A stretch of 64,000 bases of DNA from CAWFGW01 sp963815495 (GCA_963815495.1 CAWFGW010000007.1:496001-560000); one strand, 5' to 3'; counted from the stretch's first letter, positions 46,615-57,000 are shown. Notes: generated by a model not told the origin, from the letters alone. A program made the numbers and translations.

Positions 46615-48042
46615 TTAAATTAATTTTTTCACAGGAATAAGTCCCATTTTCTCGCCTACCTGGAGCATGTAATTATAAGCCTGAGCGCGTTCATTTTTTA
46701 TTTCACCTTCGAGAATCGCTTCTCGAATCACATTTTTAATGTCTCCTACCTCTCGACATGGTTTCATATCAAAAGTGAGCATAATATCTTCACCAGTAAT
46801 TATAGGTTGAAAGTTTCGGAGTTTATCCTCCTCTTCTACTCGTTTTAATTTCTCATCTACAAGATCAAAATTCTTGAGGTAACGCTGCACACGATTGTCA
46901 TTTTTTGAGGTGACATCTGCTCGGCAAAGCGTCATTAAATCATCAACTTCATCACCAGCTTCATAAAGCAAACGCCTAATAGCAGAGTCAGTTATATGTT
47001 CTTTTACCAAGGATATTGGTCTTAAATGAAGTCGAACAAGCTTTTGTACGTACTTCATTTTTTCATTCATAGGTAACTTTAACCGCCTAAAAATGTGAGG
47101 TACCATTCGAGAACCTTTATCTTCATGACCGTGAAATGTCCACCCTACCTTTTTATCAAAACGTTTTGTTGCGGGCTTAGCAATATCATGTAAAATAGCG
47201 GCCCAACGTAACCATAAATCATTTGTGTGTTGCGAAATATTATCCAACACTTGTAATGTATGATAAAAGTTATCTTTGTGTGATTTTCCTTCTCTTATTT
47301 CCACCCCATGTAAGGCGGTCATTTCAGGAAAAATGGTTGATAAAATCCCTGTATTAAACAACAACTTAAACCCATAAGATGGCTTAGGAGAAAGGACTAT
47401 TTTATTTAATTCATCCGCTATTCGTTCCCCTGACACTATTTTTAAGCGTTCCACATTATCACAAATGGCTTGATAAGTATCTGCATCAATGTCAAAGTTC
47501 AATTGTGAGGCAAAACGGATGGCACGCATCATCCGCAAAGGGTCATCAGAAAACGTTCTAATGGGTTCTAAAGGGGTTATAATTATTTTTTGTCTTAAGT
47601 GCTTTAAACCATCGAATGGATCTAAAAACTCACCAAATGTATTTTGGTTTAAGCTTAATGCTAAAGTATTAATGGTGAAATCTCTTCTGTTTTGGTCATC
47701 TTCAAGCGTGCCATCTTCAACAATTGGTTTTCGAGACTCCTTTCTATAGGATTCTTTCCGTGCACCAACAAACTCAACTTCCCAATCCCCACAGTTAAGC
47801 ATAGCAGTGCCAAAGTTTTTGAACACATTCACAGGGATCCCCCCCAATTTACTTGCTACAAGCTCCGCTAGTTCAATTCCGCTTCCTACGCATACGACAT
47901 CAATATCTTTACAGGGGCGATTCAGGATTAAGTCACGTACAAAACCACCAATCACATAACACGTTACTTGTAGTTCTTCAGCCGCGTTTGAAATGATTTT
48001 AAAAACCGGTTCACGGTGAAGTACATCAATATTTGTTTCCAT
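46615..48042 (-). CDS. CCA-adding tRNA nucleotidyltransferase / HD-domain protein
   Basis: 475 residues. The class II nucleotidyltransferase head shows GGFVRD at 32-37 and the metal-binding DID at 46-48, followed by the RRDFTIN template-type motif and RMMRAIRFASQL. A C-terminal HD domain is recognisable from H..TLQVLDNISQHTNDLWLRWAAILHDIAKP. In this family the head adds CCA to tRNA 3' ends, and the HD part hydrolyses phosphoester ends. The tRNA in this window lacks an encoded CCA, consistent with a need for the enzyme. Poly(A) polymerase is the main alternative. Confidence 0.88.
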   Translation of the reverse strand: METNIDVLHREPVFKIISNAAEELQVTCYVIGGFVRDLILNRPCKDIDVVCVGSGIELAELVASKLGGIPVNVFKNFGTAMLNCGDWEVEFVGARKESYRKESRKPIVEDGTLEDDQNRRDFTINTLALSLNQNTFGEFLDPFDGLKHLRQKIIITPLEPIRTFSDDPLRMMRAIRFASQLNFDIDADTYQAICDNVERLKIVSGERIADELNKIVLSPKPSYGFKLLFNTGILSTIFPEMTALHGVEIREGKSHKDNFYHTLQVLDNISQHTNDLWLRWAAILHDIAKPATKRFDKKVGWTFHGHEDKGSRMVPHIFRRLKLPMNEKMKYVQKLVRLHLRPISLVKEHITDSAIRRLLYEAGDEVDDLMTLCRADVTSKNDNRVQRYLKNFDLVDEKLKRVEEEDKLRNFQPIITGEDIMLTFDMKPCREVGDIKNVIREAILEGEIKNERAQAYNYMLQVGEKMGLIPVKKLI

Positions 48043-48215
48043 CGAACGACAAATATAGCCATTTGAATAATGACTATTGAGTGATCAACACAGAGATTTA
48101 AGGGAAGGTGCAATTTGTCGTATTATAAAATAGATTATTAGATGATTTTTTAATAAACAGGTGCTTTATATTTTTTCTATTTATCTTACAATAAAAAAAC
48201 AAACAGTCCTCAAAT

Positions 48216-49154
48216 ATGCATAGACGACACTTCCTCAAAAAAACAGGACTTGCCCTAGGAGCTTTAAGTATTACTTCTCCACTTTATTCCTATGTTACTT
48301 CTCCCACTTCTTTTGATTTTAACATCTCGTTAGCACAGTGGTCGTTACACAAGGCATTTTTTAACAAAGAAATTGACCCGGTAGATTTTCCTGTCATTGC
48401 TAAAATGAAGTATGAAATCAGCGGAGTGGAGTATGTAAATCAGTTTTTTGCGGATAAAGCAGAAGACAGCACTTTTTTAAAGGAATTAAATAAACGAGCA
48501 GCGGATAATGCAGTCCAAAACGTCTTAATAATGGTTGATAACGAAGGCCATTTAGCTGCAAACAATGATGCTGAAAGACTTAAAGCTGTAGAGAATCATT
48601 TCAAATGGGTTACCGCTGCCAAAACATTAGGGTGTCATTCAATTCGAGTAAACCTGCATGGTGATGGAAATGCAGAAGAATGGAAACAAGCTTCTATTGA
48701 CGGACTTGGTCGTCTTACTGAATTTGCAGCCAACCATAAAATGAATGTCATTGTTGAAAACCACGGACAACACTCTTCCAACGGTGGCTGGGTGGCTGAA
48801 ATAATTAAAGAGGTCAACAACCCATTTTGTGGCACACTACCTGATTTCGGGAATTTCTGTGTAAAAAGAAGAGATGGTGATTTGTGGGAATCGCCCTGTG
48901 TAGAACATTATAATAAATATAAAGGGGTGGAAGAAATGCTGCCTTACGCTAAAGGAATTAGCGCAAAAACATTTCAATTTGATGAAAAGGGAAACGAAAC
49001 GACCATTGACTTTTTAAGGCTATTTAAATTAATAAAAAAATCTGGCTACAATGGTTTTGTAGGTATTGAGTATGAAGGAAATCAATTAAGTGAAGATCAA
49101 GGGATACGTCAAACAAAAAAGCTTCTAGAGCAAGTACGAGAAACGCTTAGATAA
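48216..49154 (+). CDS. Tat-exported sugar phosphate isomerase/epimerase-like TIM-barrel protein
   Basis: 312 residues. Twin-arginine signal (HRRHFLKKTG followed by a hydrophobic stretch to ~26), then an AP-endonuclease-2-type TIM barrel. Metal-binding-like residues are in VENHGQHSSNGGWV, GTLPDFGNF and GFVGIEYEGN, the pattern of xylose isomerase-like/hydroxypyruvate isomerase proteins. Export in folded state suggests a metal cofactor loaded in the cytoplasm. Substrate unknown. The membrane protein gene that follows starts 20 bases downstream. Confidence 0.8.
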   Translation: MHRRHFLKKTGLALGALSITSPLYSYVTSPTSFDFNISLAQWSLHKAFFNKEIDPVDFPVIAKMKYEISGVEYVNQFFADKAEDSTFLKELNKRAADNAVQNVLIMVDNEGHLAANNDAERLKAVENHFKWVTAAKTLGCHSIRVNLHGDGNAEEWKQASIDGLGRLTEFAANHKMNVIVENHGQHSSNGGWVAEIIKEVNNPFCGTLPDFGNFCVKRRDGDLWESPCVEHYNKYKGVEEMLPYAKGISAKTFQFDEKGNETTIDFLRLFKLIKKSGYNGFVGIEYEGNQLSEDQGIRQTKKLLEQVRETLR

Positions 49155-49173
49155 TATTATTTTTATTTCAAGT

Positions 49174-50682
49174 TTGAAACACCTACGAAATTTTAGCGCT
49201 CTTGTAGAATCAATTCCTTTTGGAGTTGCAATTTTTTGTATGTTACTTTTTCAAAAAACTTCACCTGTTTTAAGTGGAGGAGAAGAACAATACCTTGCCT
49301 ATGCAAAACAAGCAATGGATCCTGAATGGATTAAAAACTCCATTAGTTTAACCGAAAAACCTGGCTCCAGACTTGTATTTCAATGGATTGTGGGCACGTG
49401 CCTCCAGTATCTTAGTTTTGAAACATTTACTGTCGTTGCCAGACTTTTTAACTACTTACTGTTCGCCATAGCACTCCATTCCCTCTTCAATAAATTAAAG
49501 CTCCCTAAACTGTGGACCTTATTCGCATTTCAAATTTACATATTAGGCAAACAAAGCTTTTTTGCTGGTGAATGGATTTTTGAAAGTTTCGAACCAAAAA
49601 CCTTAGCTTATGTTTTTTTGTTTTTTTCACTCAACACATTAGTAGACCGAAAAATTATTCTTTCAGCATTCTTATTAGCGATTGGAACTTACTTTCATTT
49701 TTTAGTCACTGGCTGGTTTGTCATTTGTTTGAGTATATATTGGCTTTATAAAAAGGAATATCAACCGCTTATAAAATTCTTAATATCGTTCACACTACTC
49801 ATCACACCTTTAGGTATTTACCTATATGAAACTATACTTAAAGAATCTGCACATTTTATAGATGGCATTAATCTTAATTGGGCTTATTGCTATGGGAGAC
49901 TTTATCACCATTTAGGCATTGCAATCAGTTGGGACTATTTTATTTCAAAACAGCTTTTAGGAATTATCACAGCTAGTGTCGTTTGTGTACTTATAATTCG
50001 GTTCAAGCATAAAATTAAAGAACTAGAGTTCTTTGCCTCTTTCACGATTATTGCAATAACTCTATCTCTGTTTTTTGTGCTATTTGCCTTATATGATAGT
50101 TTTATCTTAAATCAATACGCTGCCTTTCCACTAAAGACGTACCCATTTAGACCAATGGCATTAGCTCAATTTTTTACTTTTTTAATTCTTGCTTATTATT
50201 TAAATAAAAAAATTTTCTATCAGCACATAAAATATATAATTAGCATTAGCTTAACATTAATTTTTATTTTACAAGGAATAAAAAATTATCAAGAGTACAT
50301 CAACTCAGTGAACAGACTTGCACCTTTTAATCCTGTCGCTCAGTATATAAAAAATAACACACCCCAAAACACACTTTTTCATTTAGAAATTTCTCACCAT
50401 TATATTTCTGAAAGCTTCATTCGCAAAACAGAAAGAGACGCCATGATTGTTTATAAATTCACCCCTGCTGAATCCACGAAAATGTATGAACGGTGTATTA
50501 TTGCAGATGAACTAAAAGAAATGAACCAAAACAGGCTCTCTCCTACACTTCTAAATAAAAAATACAACCTTGAATATATCATTAGTGACCATGCAATTTC
50601 ACTGAAAAACACCAAACTTATTACTGATATTAATAATTATTATATCTATCAAATTATAAACTCGCAGGTATCTAATTTTTAA
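49174..50682 (+). CDS. Polytopic membrane protein, unknown (GT-C-like appearance)
   Basis: 502 residues, starting at a TTG codon. About ten hydrophobic helices, with an early extracytoplasmic loop (SGGEEQYLAYAKQAMDP) and a short soluble C-terminal part (~410-502). The layout resembles GT-C glycosyltransferases or related DUF membrane proteins, but no conserved catalytic motif is recognised. The weak start codon and 20-base spacing suggest translational coupling to the TIM-barrel gene. Confidence 0.55.
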   Translation: MKHLRNFSALVESIPFGVAIFCMLLFQKTSPVLSGGEEQYLAYAKQAMDPEWIKNSISLTEKPGSRLVFQWIVGTCLQYLSFETFTVVARLFNYLLFAIALHSLFNKLKLPKLWTLFAFQIYILGKQSFFAGEWIFESFEPKTLAYVFLFFSLNTLVDRKIILSAFLLAIGTYFHFLVTGWFVICLSIYWLYKKEYQPLIKFLISFTLLITPLGIYLYETILKESAHFIDGINLNWAYCYGRLYHHLGIAISWDYFISKQLLGIITASVVCVLIIRFKHKIKELEFFASFTIIAITLSLFFVLFALYDSFILNQYAAFPLKTYPFRPMALAQFFTFLILAYYLNKKIFYQHIKYIISISLTLIFILQGIKNYQEYINSVNRLAPFNPVAQYIKNNTPQNTLFHLEISHHYISESFIRKTERDAMIVYKFTPAESTKMYERCIIADELKEMNQNRLSPTLLNKKYNLEYIISDHAISLKNTKLITDINNYYIYQIINSQVSNF

Positions 50683-52753
50683 TTAAGCGAATTACTCTTT
50701 CACTGGTTTGATTAAAAAGTTTTATAAAAAAAACACCCGGTTTAAGCTCTTGAATATCAATACGATTATCGCCCGATAACAATTTTTCAGGTTTAGAGAT
50801 TGAACCATCACTATTGATTAATTCGAATTGCGTGTATTTATTTTCATAATTAGTAACAATTAAGTAATCGGTAAATGGGTTAGGATAAACACTAATATTG
50901 TTATAATCAGAATCAATAGAGGCAGTTACCAAGCAATCCTCACAAGTGTCAAGGGTAATATTTTCAACTTTTAGTCCTCGATTATTTATTTCGTATCGAA
51001 TATTATGCACTCCTTTGTCTAATTCGCAAATAGCTGACACATACTTTTGATGGTCATTTCTCACCATTTTTTCATCATCCACCCATATCTCAAAATCTTC
51101 CGATGAATGATTGTTAGTGATTGTTTTAACGATATATTTTCCATTATTAGTAATATTAACATCTAAATCAAACCAATCACCCTCACCTAAGTTAGCCAGA
51201 TAAGTTTCCTTCACTTTGCCAATTACTCGACCATTAGAATCTACTTCTTCTGATTTTATTTCGAAAGGGACATTCCAAACACTGCCTTCATGTGGCATTA
51301 AGGTATAATGATAAGTTGGTATAAATCCACTAATGGAATATTTACCCAAAGAACCGTAATCAGAAAATCCAGTTTTACGGTCTGGATCACCAACTCCTTC
51401 CACAGATAAAAAATAACCATCCGCTTTTAATTGAATAGAAACTGAGTTAGTGTCATTTAAAGTCAGTATTTCACTCTGATTTGTAGCATCTGTAAGTACA
51501 GCCTTAAACTTTAAATTAGAATGGTTAGAAGTGGTAATTGACAACTCAACTTGACCTCCAGAAGTTTCGAAATAAAAAACATCTATATCCTTAGCCTCAT
51601 TTATAAGCCCAATATTAGAACCTAATAATAATTCTCCAGTATTATTAATTTGTAAAGGCGAACTATGATTAAAATCATCCGAGTGATCATCTGGAACCAT
51701 GCCTAGCCCCAAGTACTCGCGGGCCATTCTCTCAACATCGAGTTCTTTATTGTTTGCAAAGCTGTAGTCTCCATTACTCCATTGGGTGTATTTTTTACCA
51801 TAAGATTTACCCATAATAGGAGCCCAATCGCCATTACCTCTATAATAATCGACTCCATATTGTCCATCATGACTTAAACCTAGGGTGTGTCCAATTTCAT
51901 GAGAAATTACTTCCCCCGTATTTGCAGGCCAGTCGATAAATGCCCAACATGGTGTATCATCATTCCAGCCAAAAGAATTCACATAGGCAATGCCACCGCT
52001 TTGAGAATCAATTGTGTTCGTAGGAGTAACTATACATCGCATTCGTTTGTTTTGCGGATATTTTAAAAATTCTTTTTCATCTGTAGTAATATTGAGGTTT
52101 ATTGGAGCAAAATCCTCACTAACTATTTCCCAAATTGTAGTTATTTCTTCCTCAGAAAAGTCAAACCGTGCTGCTTTAATTACGCCTCCATTTCCCCAAC
52201 GTGTTCCTGATACGATTTCTCCATCAAAATCTAGTAGTACCACACCATTTGCACCTAAATAACTGTTTAATAGAGGAACATTGAACGGTAGCTCTCCTCG
52301 TTTTCTAACAGACCTTTTTCTCTCTGGAATCTGGTTATAACCATACTCAGTACAGATAATTTTATCCTTAGTGGTTTGTTCAACATACACACTCCCATTA
52401 GTTGAAAAATATCGATAAGCCGTAACCGAATTATCTAAACACACATGTCCCTCAACAGATTTATTCTTGATTGAAATAAAAAAAGAGGACTCTTTATCAT
52501 CGTTTATATTACCCGATATTATGAGATTTTCCTCATCTTGTTTGGCATAAGATACTTCGCCCTTTAAGGATAAAGTACTTGTCAATTCTAATTCAACTAA
52601 AGACTTGGTCTTTTTGGGTCTATTAGAAATAGTAGTTTGAAGGGTTTTAAATTCTTCATCAAAACTTCCTACAAAAAACACTGGCGCCTGTGCCAACGAA
52701 AATTCTATAACACACACTTCAATAAGTGTTATTGCTTTAACTAAAAGATTCAT
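50672..52753 (-). CDS. Secreted zinc metalloprotease (reprolysin-like) with T9SS type A sorting domain
   Basis: 693 residues with a signal peptide-like N-terminus (to about AQA). The extended zinc motif HEIGHTLGLSHD is at 285-296, with H285, H289 and H295 as zinc ligands and E286 as the base, followed about 17 residues later by the Met-turn-like PIMGKSYGK. The protein then has PPC/beta-rich domains and a Cys pair (CEDCLV). The last ~75 residues form a type A sorting domain with VYPNPFTDYLIVTN and LKPGVFFIKLFN. It would be exported by T9SS to the surface or medium. Its 3' end overlaps the convergent membrane protein gene by 11 bases. Confidence 0.85.
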   Translation of the reverse strand: MNLLVKAITLIEVCVIEFSLAQAPVFFVGSFDEEFKTLQTTISNRPKKTKSLVELELTSTLSLKGEVSYAKQDEENLIISGNINDDKESSFFISIKNKSVEGHVCLDNSVTAYRYFSTNGSVYVEQTTKDKIICTEYGYNQIPERKRSVRKRGELPFNVPLLNSYLGANGVVLLDFDGEIVSGTRWGNGGVIKAARFDFSEEEITTIWEIVSEDFAPINLNITTDEKEFLKYPQNKRMRCIVTPTNTIDSQSGGIAYVNSFGWNDDTPCWAFIDWPANTGEVISHEIGHTLGLSHDGQYGVDYYRGNGDWAPIMGKSYGKKYTQWSNGDYSFANNKELDVERMAREYLGLGMVPDDHSDDFNHSSPLQINNTGELLLGSNIGLINEAKDIDVFYFETSGGQVELSITTSNHSNLKFKAVLTDATNQSEILTLNDTNSVSIQLKADGYFLSVEGVGDPDRKTGFSDYGSLGKYSISGFIPTYHYTLMPHEGSVWNVPFEIKSEEVDSNGRVIGKVKETYLANLGEGDWFDLDVNITNNGKYIVKTITNNHSSEDFEIWVDDEKMVRNDHQKYVSAICELDKGVHNIRYEINNRGLKVENITLDTCEDCLVTASIDSDYNNISVYPNPFTDYLIVTNYENKYTQFELINSDGSISKPEKLLSGDNRIDIQELKPGVFFIKLFNQTSERVIRLIKN

Positions 52754-52888
52754 ACTGGTTGTGTTTCGGGTTAGCTATAAAAACAAATAATTAAGCTATT
52801 CTCTTTGATATCATCAAAGTTAAATCAAAAAATAATGTAGGGAAATTTAAAGTATTATTTTTTTATATAAAAAACAAAAATCATAAAA

Positions 52889-52930
52889 AAAACCCCTTAG
52901 TGATTTCTATCAACAAGAGGTTTTTTTCGA
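52889..52930 (-). terminator. Terminator-like hairpin after the DEAD-box helicase gene
   Basis: On the minus strand, AACCTCTT and AAGGGGTT arms (with mismatches/G-U pairs and an imperfect inner stem) flank a ~15-base loop and are followed by a run of T residues. It starts 17 bases after the stop codon. Confidence 0.5.
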
Positions 52931-52946
52931 TTAACAGAAAAAAAAT

Positions 52947-54713
52947 CTATTCGTCTTTGTTTTCGCGATTTACTTTTAGTGCACGTCCATTTACTTCAAC
53001 ACCTTCAAAAAACGCATCAATACCTTTACTTTTTGATTTTTCAACTTCGAAATACGAGTGTTTTTTATCTAAATCAATATCTCCAATACTCCGTTTATCT
53101 AATCCTGATTGTTCACACACGAAATCTAAAATATCTAGTTTTCTTACACCATCAATTTTACCCACATTGATAAAGAATCGATCAAAACCTTTAGAAGACC
53201 GAGGTGATTTTTCTCTCGAATCTTTATCTCTTGGTTGTCTTTCTCTCCGTTCAGCTCTATCAAATCGAGTTCCTTCTTCTCTTTTTACTCTACGATCCCC
53301 TCTATCAGAAGAACCTCTTTCACGTCCCTCACCTCTTCGTGATTTCCGATCATCTCTTCCACCTCTGTCGTCTCTTGAATTTGAACCTCTTTCTCTTTCT
53401 TCACTTTCTTTAGGTTCTTTAGCAAAAAACCCAAACCGAGTTAACTCTGCACTTATTAGTTTTGAAATCAATTCTTCTTTTGAAAGGTTTTCCAGCAATT
53501 GGCTTACTTCGTTGGATAAATCAGAAGGCACTGTTAATTGTTCAGCCTCAGTCAAGGCTTTGATAGACTCCAACGTTTTTGATTTCGCCACATCTTTTCT
53601 ACCTGGCAAGGTAATTTCTTCAAATTCAATATTGAGGTTCCGCTCAAGAAATTTAATTTTTCGTTGGTCACTTCTTCGTAAAAATAGAATGGACACCCCT
53701 TTTTTACCTGCTCTGGCTGTACGTCCACTTCGGTGAGTATAATACTCTAAATCATCTGGTATATTAAAATGAAAAACATGTGTTAAATCATTTACGTCAA
53801 TACCACGAGCTGCCACATCGGTAGCGACTAATACATCTAACTTATGGCTCTTGAATTTTTTCATCACCTGCTCACGAGCAGCTTGTGATAAATCACCATT
53901 GATAGCATCCACTGAACAACCTTCAGCACGAAGGTCATCACTCAATTCTTTAGTCTCAATTTTAGTTTTACAGAAAACAATTCCTCTTACGTTATCATGT
54001 ACATCCATGTAATGCTTTAAAGAATCTCTTTTTGAACGGCCAGCCAACAAATATTGATGTTCTATATTCTTGTTTACTGCTTGTTTACCGCCAATAGTAA
54101 TTTCCTCGGGCTGATCCATGTATTGCTCTACAATTTTTCGGATTCCTTTGGACATCGTGGCTGAAAACAACCATGTTTTTTTAGTTGAAGGTGTATGTGT
54201 TAAAATTTCGTCAATATCTTCACGAAATCCCATATTCAACATTTCATCTGCTTCGTCAAGAACTACTCGTTCGATGGTATCAAAGGAAAGTGCTTTTCTG
54301 TTTAGCAAGTCGATTAAACGACCTGGAGTGGCTACAACTACATGTACACCTCGTTTTAAAGCTTTCATTTGAGGCATTATGTTAGCACCTCCATAAACAG
54401 CTTCGACATAAAGTCCTTTTCTGTATTTAGAAAATTTTAAAAGTTGGTCAGTAATTTGAAGACATAACTCTCGCGTTGGAGCTAGTACTACTGCTTGAAT
54501 ATTTCTATTATTGAGATTTACTTGATTAAGTAATGGCAAACCAAAAGCCGCTGTTTTACCCGTACCTGTTTGGGCAAGTCCGATAAAGTCTGTATTGTTG
54601 TTTAAAAGAATTGGAATTGCTTTCTGTTGAATTTCAGAAGGTTCATCAATACCCAACTCGGGAAGGACTTTCAATATTTCTTCCGAAAGTCCAAGTTCTG
54701 AGAATGTTGTCAA
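52947..54713 (-). CDS. DEAD-box RNA helicase with DbpA-type RNA-binding tail
   Basis: 588 residues. All helicase motifs are visible: AQTGTGKT at 47-54, PTREL, TPGR, DEAD at 153-156, SAT, and HRSGRTARAG. An Arg/Asp/Gly/Ser-rich linker (about 435-505) leads to a DbpA-like RNA-binding domain (about 508-585: FFINVGKIDGVRKLDILDFV). This is the CsdA/DeaD layout, acting in ribosome assembly and cold-shock RNA unwinding. A TAACTTTG promoter box lies 25 bases upstream. Confidence 0.92.
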   Translation of the reverse strand: MTTFSELGLSEEILKVLPELGIDEPSEIQQKAIPILLNNNTDFIGLAQTGTGKTAAFGLPLLNQVNLNNRNIQAVVLAPTRELCLQITDQLLKFSKYRKGLYVEAVYGGANIMPQMKALKRGVHVVVATPGRLIDLLNRKALSFDTIERVVLDEADEMLNMGFREDIDEILTHTPSTKKTWLFSATMSKGIRKIVEQYMDQPEEITIGGKQAVNKNIEHQYLLAGRSKRDSLKHYMDVHDNVRGIVFCKTKIETKELSDDLRAEGCSVDAINGDLSQAAREQVMKKFKSHKLDVLVATDVAARGIDVNDLTHVFHFNIPDDLEYYTHRSGRTARAGKKGVSILFLRRSDQRKIKFLERNLNIEFEEITLPGRKDVAKSKTLESIKALTEAEQLTVPSDLSNEVSQLLENLSKEELISKLISAELTRFGFFAKEPKESEERERGSNSRDDRGGRDDRKSRRGEGRERGSSDRGDRRVKREEGTRFDRAERRERQPRDKDSREKSPRSSKGFDRFFINVGKIDGVRKLDILDFVCEQSGLDKRSIGDIDLDKKHSYFEVEKSKSKGIDAFFEGVEVNGRALKVNRENKDE

Positions 54714-54737
54714 TTGTATTATTATTTTTTTGAATTA

Positions 54738-54745
54738 CAAAGTTA
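54738..54745 (-). promoter_or_regulatory. DEAD-box helicase -7 promoter element (TAACTTTG)
   Basis: Perfect TAnnTTTG on the minus strand, 24 bases before the helicase ATG. No -33 TTG found at 19-21 base spacing. Confidence 0.5.
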
Positions 54746-55922
54746 GTGTAATAAATCGGCTTTATTAAGTGATTTGAAAGAGTATTAAACGCAGCTGAAC
54801 GAATATATAAAAATGATTACACACAAGAGTTACCGCTTAAAAACAAAAATACGTCTTTAAACTGTAATTAAAGACAGTTATATTGACTCACCTGACCATG
54901 ACTCTAGCACTATAACCAGTTGATTTGTAACTCTCAAGCATAACAACTTCATTATATATGATTCTGTAAGTGGGACTAGTTATTTTCTGAATTCATGTTC
55001 CCAAATCGCTTATTGGGGTCGCAATATCAAGTATATCATTGTAAGTAATAAGTTAACGGTCAATTCTAGTTAAGTTTTTACACCTTTTATCAAGCAACAT
55101 AAAAAACTGATAAAGAAATACTTACATAGAGAAGTTTAAAAACACATTTCATCCATAAGGCATCTGTCGACAATTAATTACTGAATTTAATCTCTTTAAT
55201 TTAAAAACACCTTTAAGTAATTGTATTTTTACACGACAAAATGGTACAATGCAAACAATATAACATTAAACTCATTATTTTTTTTAGACTTTACTTGACA
55301 TTTATTTTTTTCACAAATACTTTAATATCAGTTTTTGAATCAACCCAACGACAGTTATGAGTAAATTAATTAAAACAATTTATTTTCTTTTTTCTCTCAC
55401 AATAAGAAAGAAGTCACTATCAAAGTAAGGTAGAATAAAATGAGTATTTTGACTCATCATTATTTCAAAACATTTTTGTATAAAGCGCCACTTTCTAATG
55501 CCGTTTTATCTTTTCGAATTAAAAATAGCTAGACAAAAGACTGGTTAATATCATTCTACTCAAATGTCCTTGTGAAACATTTGTGATTTAAATAGTGTCT
55601 GACTTGGAATTATTCTAGAAAGAAATTTTAGCATTCCAAGAACGAAATGAATTTGATAAACTTAGCTTTTTAAAGTCTAACTATAAAGTCGGTTATAGTT
55701 CAACTTAATTTTTAAACAGATATGACAGTTAAAAATAAATTCTTTGAAAAACCCACCTCTCGAATAATTAATGGAAGGGTTTTAAAAATTATTTCATTCT
55801 AGTTTTATTTTAGTCTTTACTTTAACCCAACCCTTTTATACTCAAAATAGAACATTTATCAGTACGTTTTAATGACATTTTAATACCCTTTTATATTAAC
55901 TAACTTTTAAACTTAATTAAAC
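54746..55922. other. 1.2-kb gene-poor region before the methyltransferase/radical SAM operon
   Basis: No intact gene. It holds the left copy of a dispersed repeat (54972-55080), a 23-codon signal-peptide-like frame (55357-55428), and a decayed-looking frame (55595-55708) with an internal stop. An imperfect hairpin with AAAACCC/GGGTTTT arms lies at 55748-55783. No TAnnTTTG box for the downstream operon is visible. Confidence 0.5.
54972..55080 (+). repeat. Dispersed direct repeat, left copy
   Basis: Starts GGGACTAGTTATTTT; the core at 54999-55044 (CCCAAATCG, then TTATTGGGGTCGCAATAT, then AAGTATATCATT) matches the right copy at 60496-60541 with three mismatches, and a weaker match continues to the ATTCTA/AGTTTT region. 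Confidence 0.75.
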
Positions 55923-56981
55923 ATGAAAAACCAATCACTAATTGAACAAGTCACATCCACTTACACAGAAGCGGCAATAAGTAAAATTGACAACTTGTGT
56001 TGCCCTACTAGTTATAACGGAGAATTACTCAAGGATTTACCAAAAGAAATTTTGGAAAAAGATTATGGTTGTGGAGACCCCTCTCAATATGTCAAAGAAG
56101 GAGATTTCGTGCTTGATTTGGGGTCAGGCGTTGGGAAAATGTGTTACATGATAGCCAAAATAGTTGGTTCTAATGGTAAAGTTACAGGCATAGACATAAA
56201 TAATGAAATGCTTACAGTGGCTCGAAAATACCAAGATCAATTAAATAATAGAGAAAATGTTGCTAAAACAAATTTTGTGAAAGCTAGAATTCAAGATTTG
56301 AAAACAGACATTGAAAAATTAGAAGCAAAAATAAGAAACACAAAATTTAAGGGTTTTGAAGATTTACAACAAGTAGAATCATATGCTAATGATTTGAAAC
56401 AGGAACCTGCTATTCCCGACAATTCTTATGACTTAGTGATTTCCAATTGTGTATTAAATTTAGTAGACGAAGAGGAACGAAAATCTTTAATCAGTGAAAT
56501 TTATCGCGTACTGAAGCCTGGTGGCAGGTTTGCAATTTCAGACATTGTTAGTTCTCATTTTGTCCCAGACAGTATAAAATCGAAAGATAATTTATGGGGT
56601 GACTGCATTAGCGGAAGCTTTCAGGAGGAAGAACTTAGCAGAATATTTTCAAAGGAAGGGTTTGTTCATATAAATTATGAAACTTGGTCTAACTCCGCAT
56701 GGAAAATTGTAGAAAACATTGAATTCAGATCGGTTACAATAACAGGCTACAAACCTATCAACACCAGCTGTGAAGATTGCCATTACCAAGTGATTTACAA
56801 AGGTCCGTTTAGCGAGTTAATAGATGATGCTGATCATCGTTACCCTAGAGGAAAACGCGTTGACCTTTGTGAAGAAACTTTTGAACATTTAAAACGCTTT
56901 GCTCCAAGTGATTTTGTATTTATTACTCCTGAAAAAAATGCTTACCAAAACATAGTAGAAAACTGCTGCACTACTTGTTAA
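55923..56981 (+). CDS. ArsM-like SAM methyltransferase with cysteine-rich ends
   Basis: 352 residues. SAM-binding motif DLGSGVG at 65-71, acidic motif II around D91, and the motif SNCVLNLV, typical of arsenite methyltransferases. The three cysteines expected to bind As(III) in ArsM are present in matching motifs: C74 (GKMCYM), C176 (SNC) and C228 (WGDCISGS). It differs from plain ArsM by a helical insertion at about 125-160, an N-terminal CCPTSY...YGCGDPS segment, and a C-terminal domain (about 265-352) with C283, C286, C316 and a CCTTC end. It probably methylates or binds an arsenic species; this is inference. It is the first gene of a four-gene operon. Confidence 0.7.
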   Translation: MKNQSLIEQVTSTYTEAAISKIDNLCCPTSYNGELLKDLPKEILEKDYGCGDPSQYVKEGDFVLDLGSGVGKMCYMIAKIVGSNGKVTGIDINNEMLTVARKYQDQLNNRENVAKTNFVKARIQDLKTDIEKLEAKIRNTKFKGFEDLQQVESYANDLKQEPAIPDNSYDLVISNCVLNLVDEEERKSLISEIYRVLKPGGRFAISDIVSSHFVPDSIKSKDNLWGDCISGSFQEEELSRIFSKEGFVHINYETWSNSAWKIVENIEFRSVTITGYKPINTSCEDCHYQVIYKGPFSELIDDADHRYPRGKRVDLCEETFEHLKRFAPSDFVFITPEKNAYQNIVENCCTTC

Positions 56982-57000
56982 CCTTTTAAACACCACTAAA

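Noticed and set aside
52900..53736. 278-codon plus-strand frame rich in Ser, Arg and Leu
   Set aside because: It is antisense to the Arg/Asp/Gly-rich linker of the DEAD-box helicase; such composition creates long open antisense frames.
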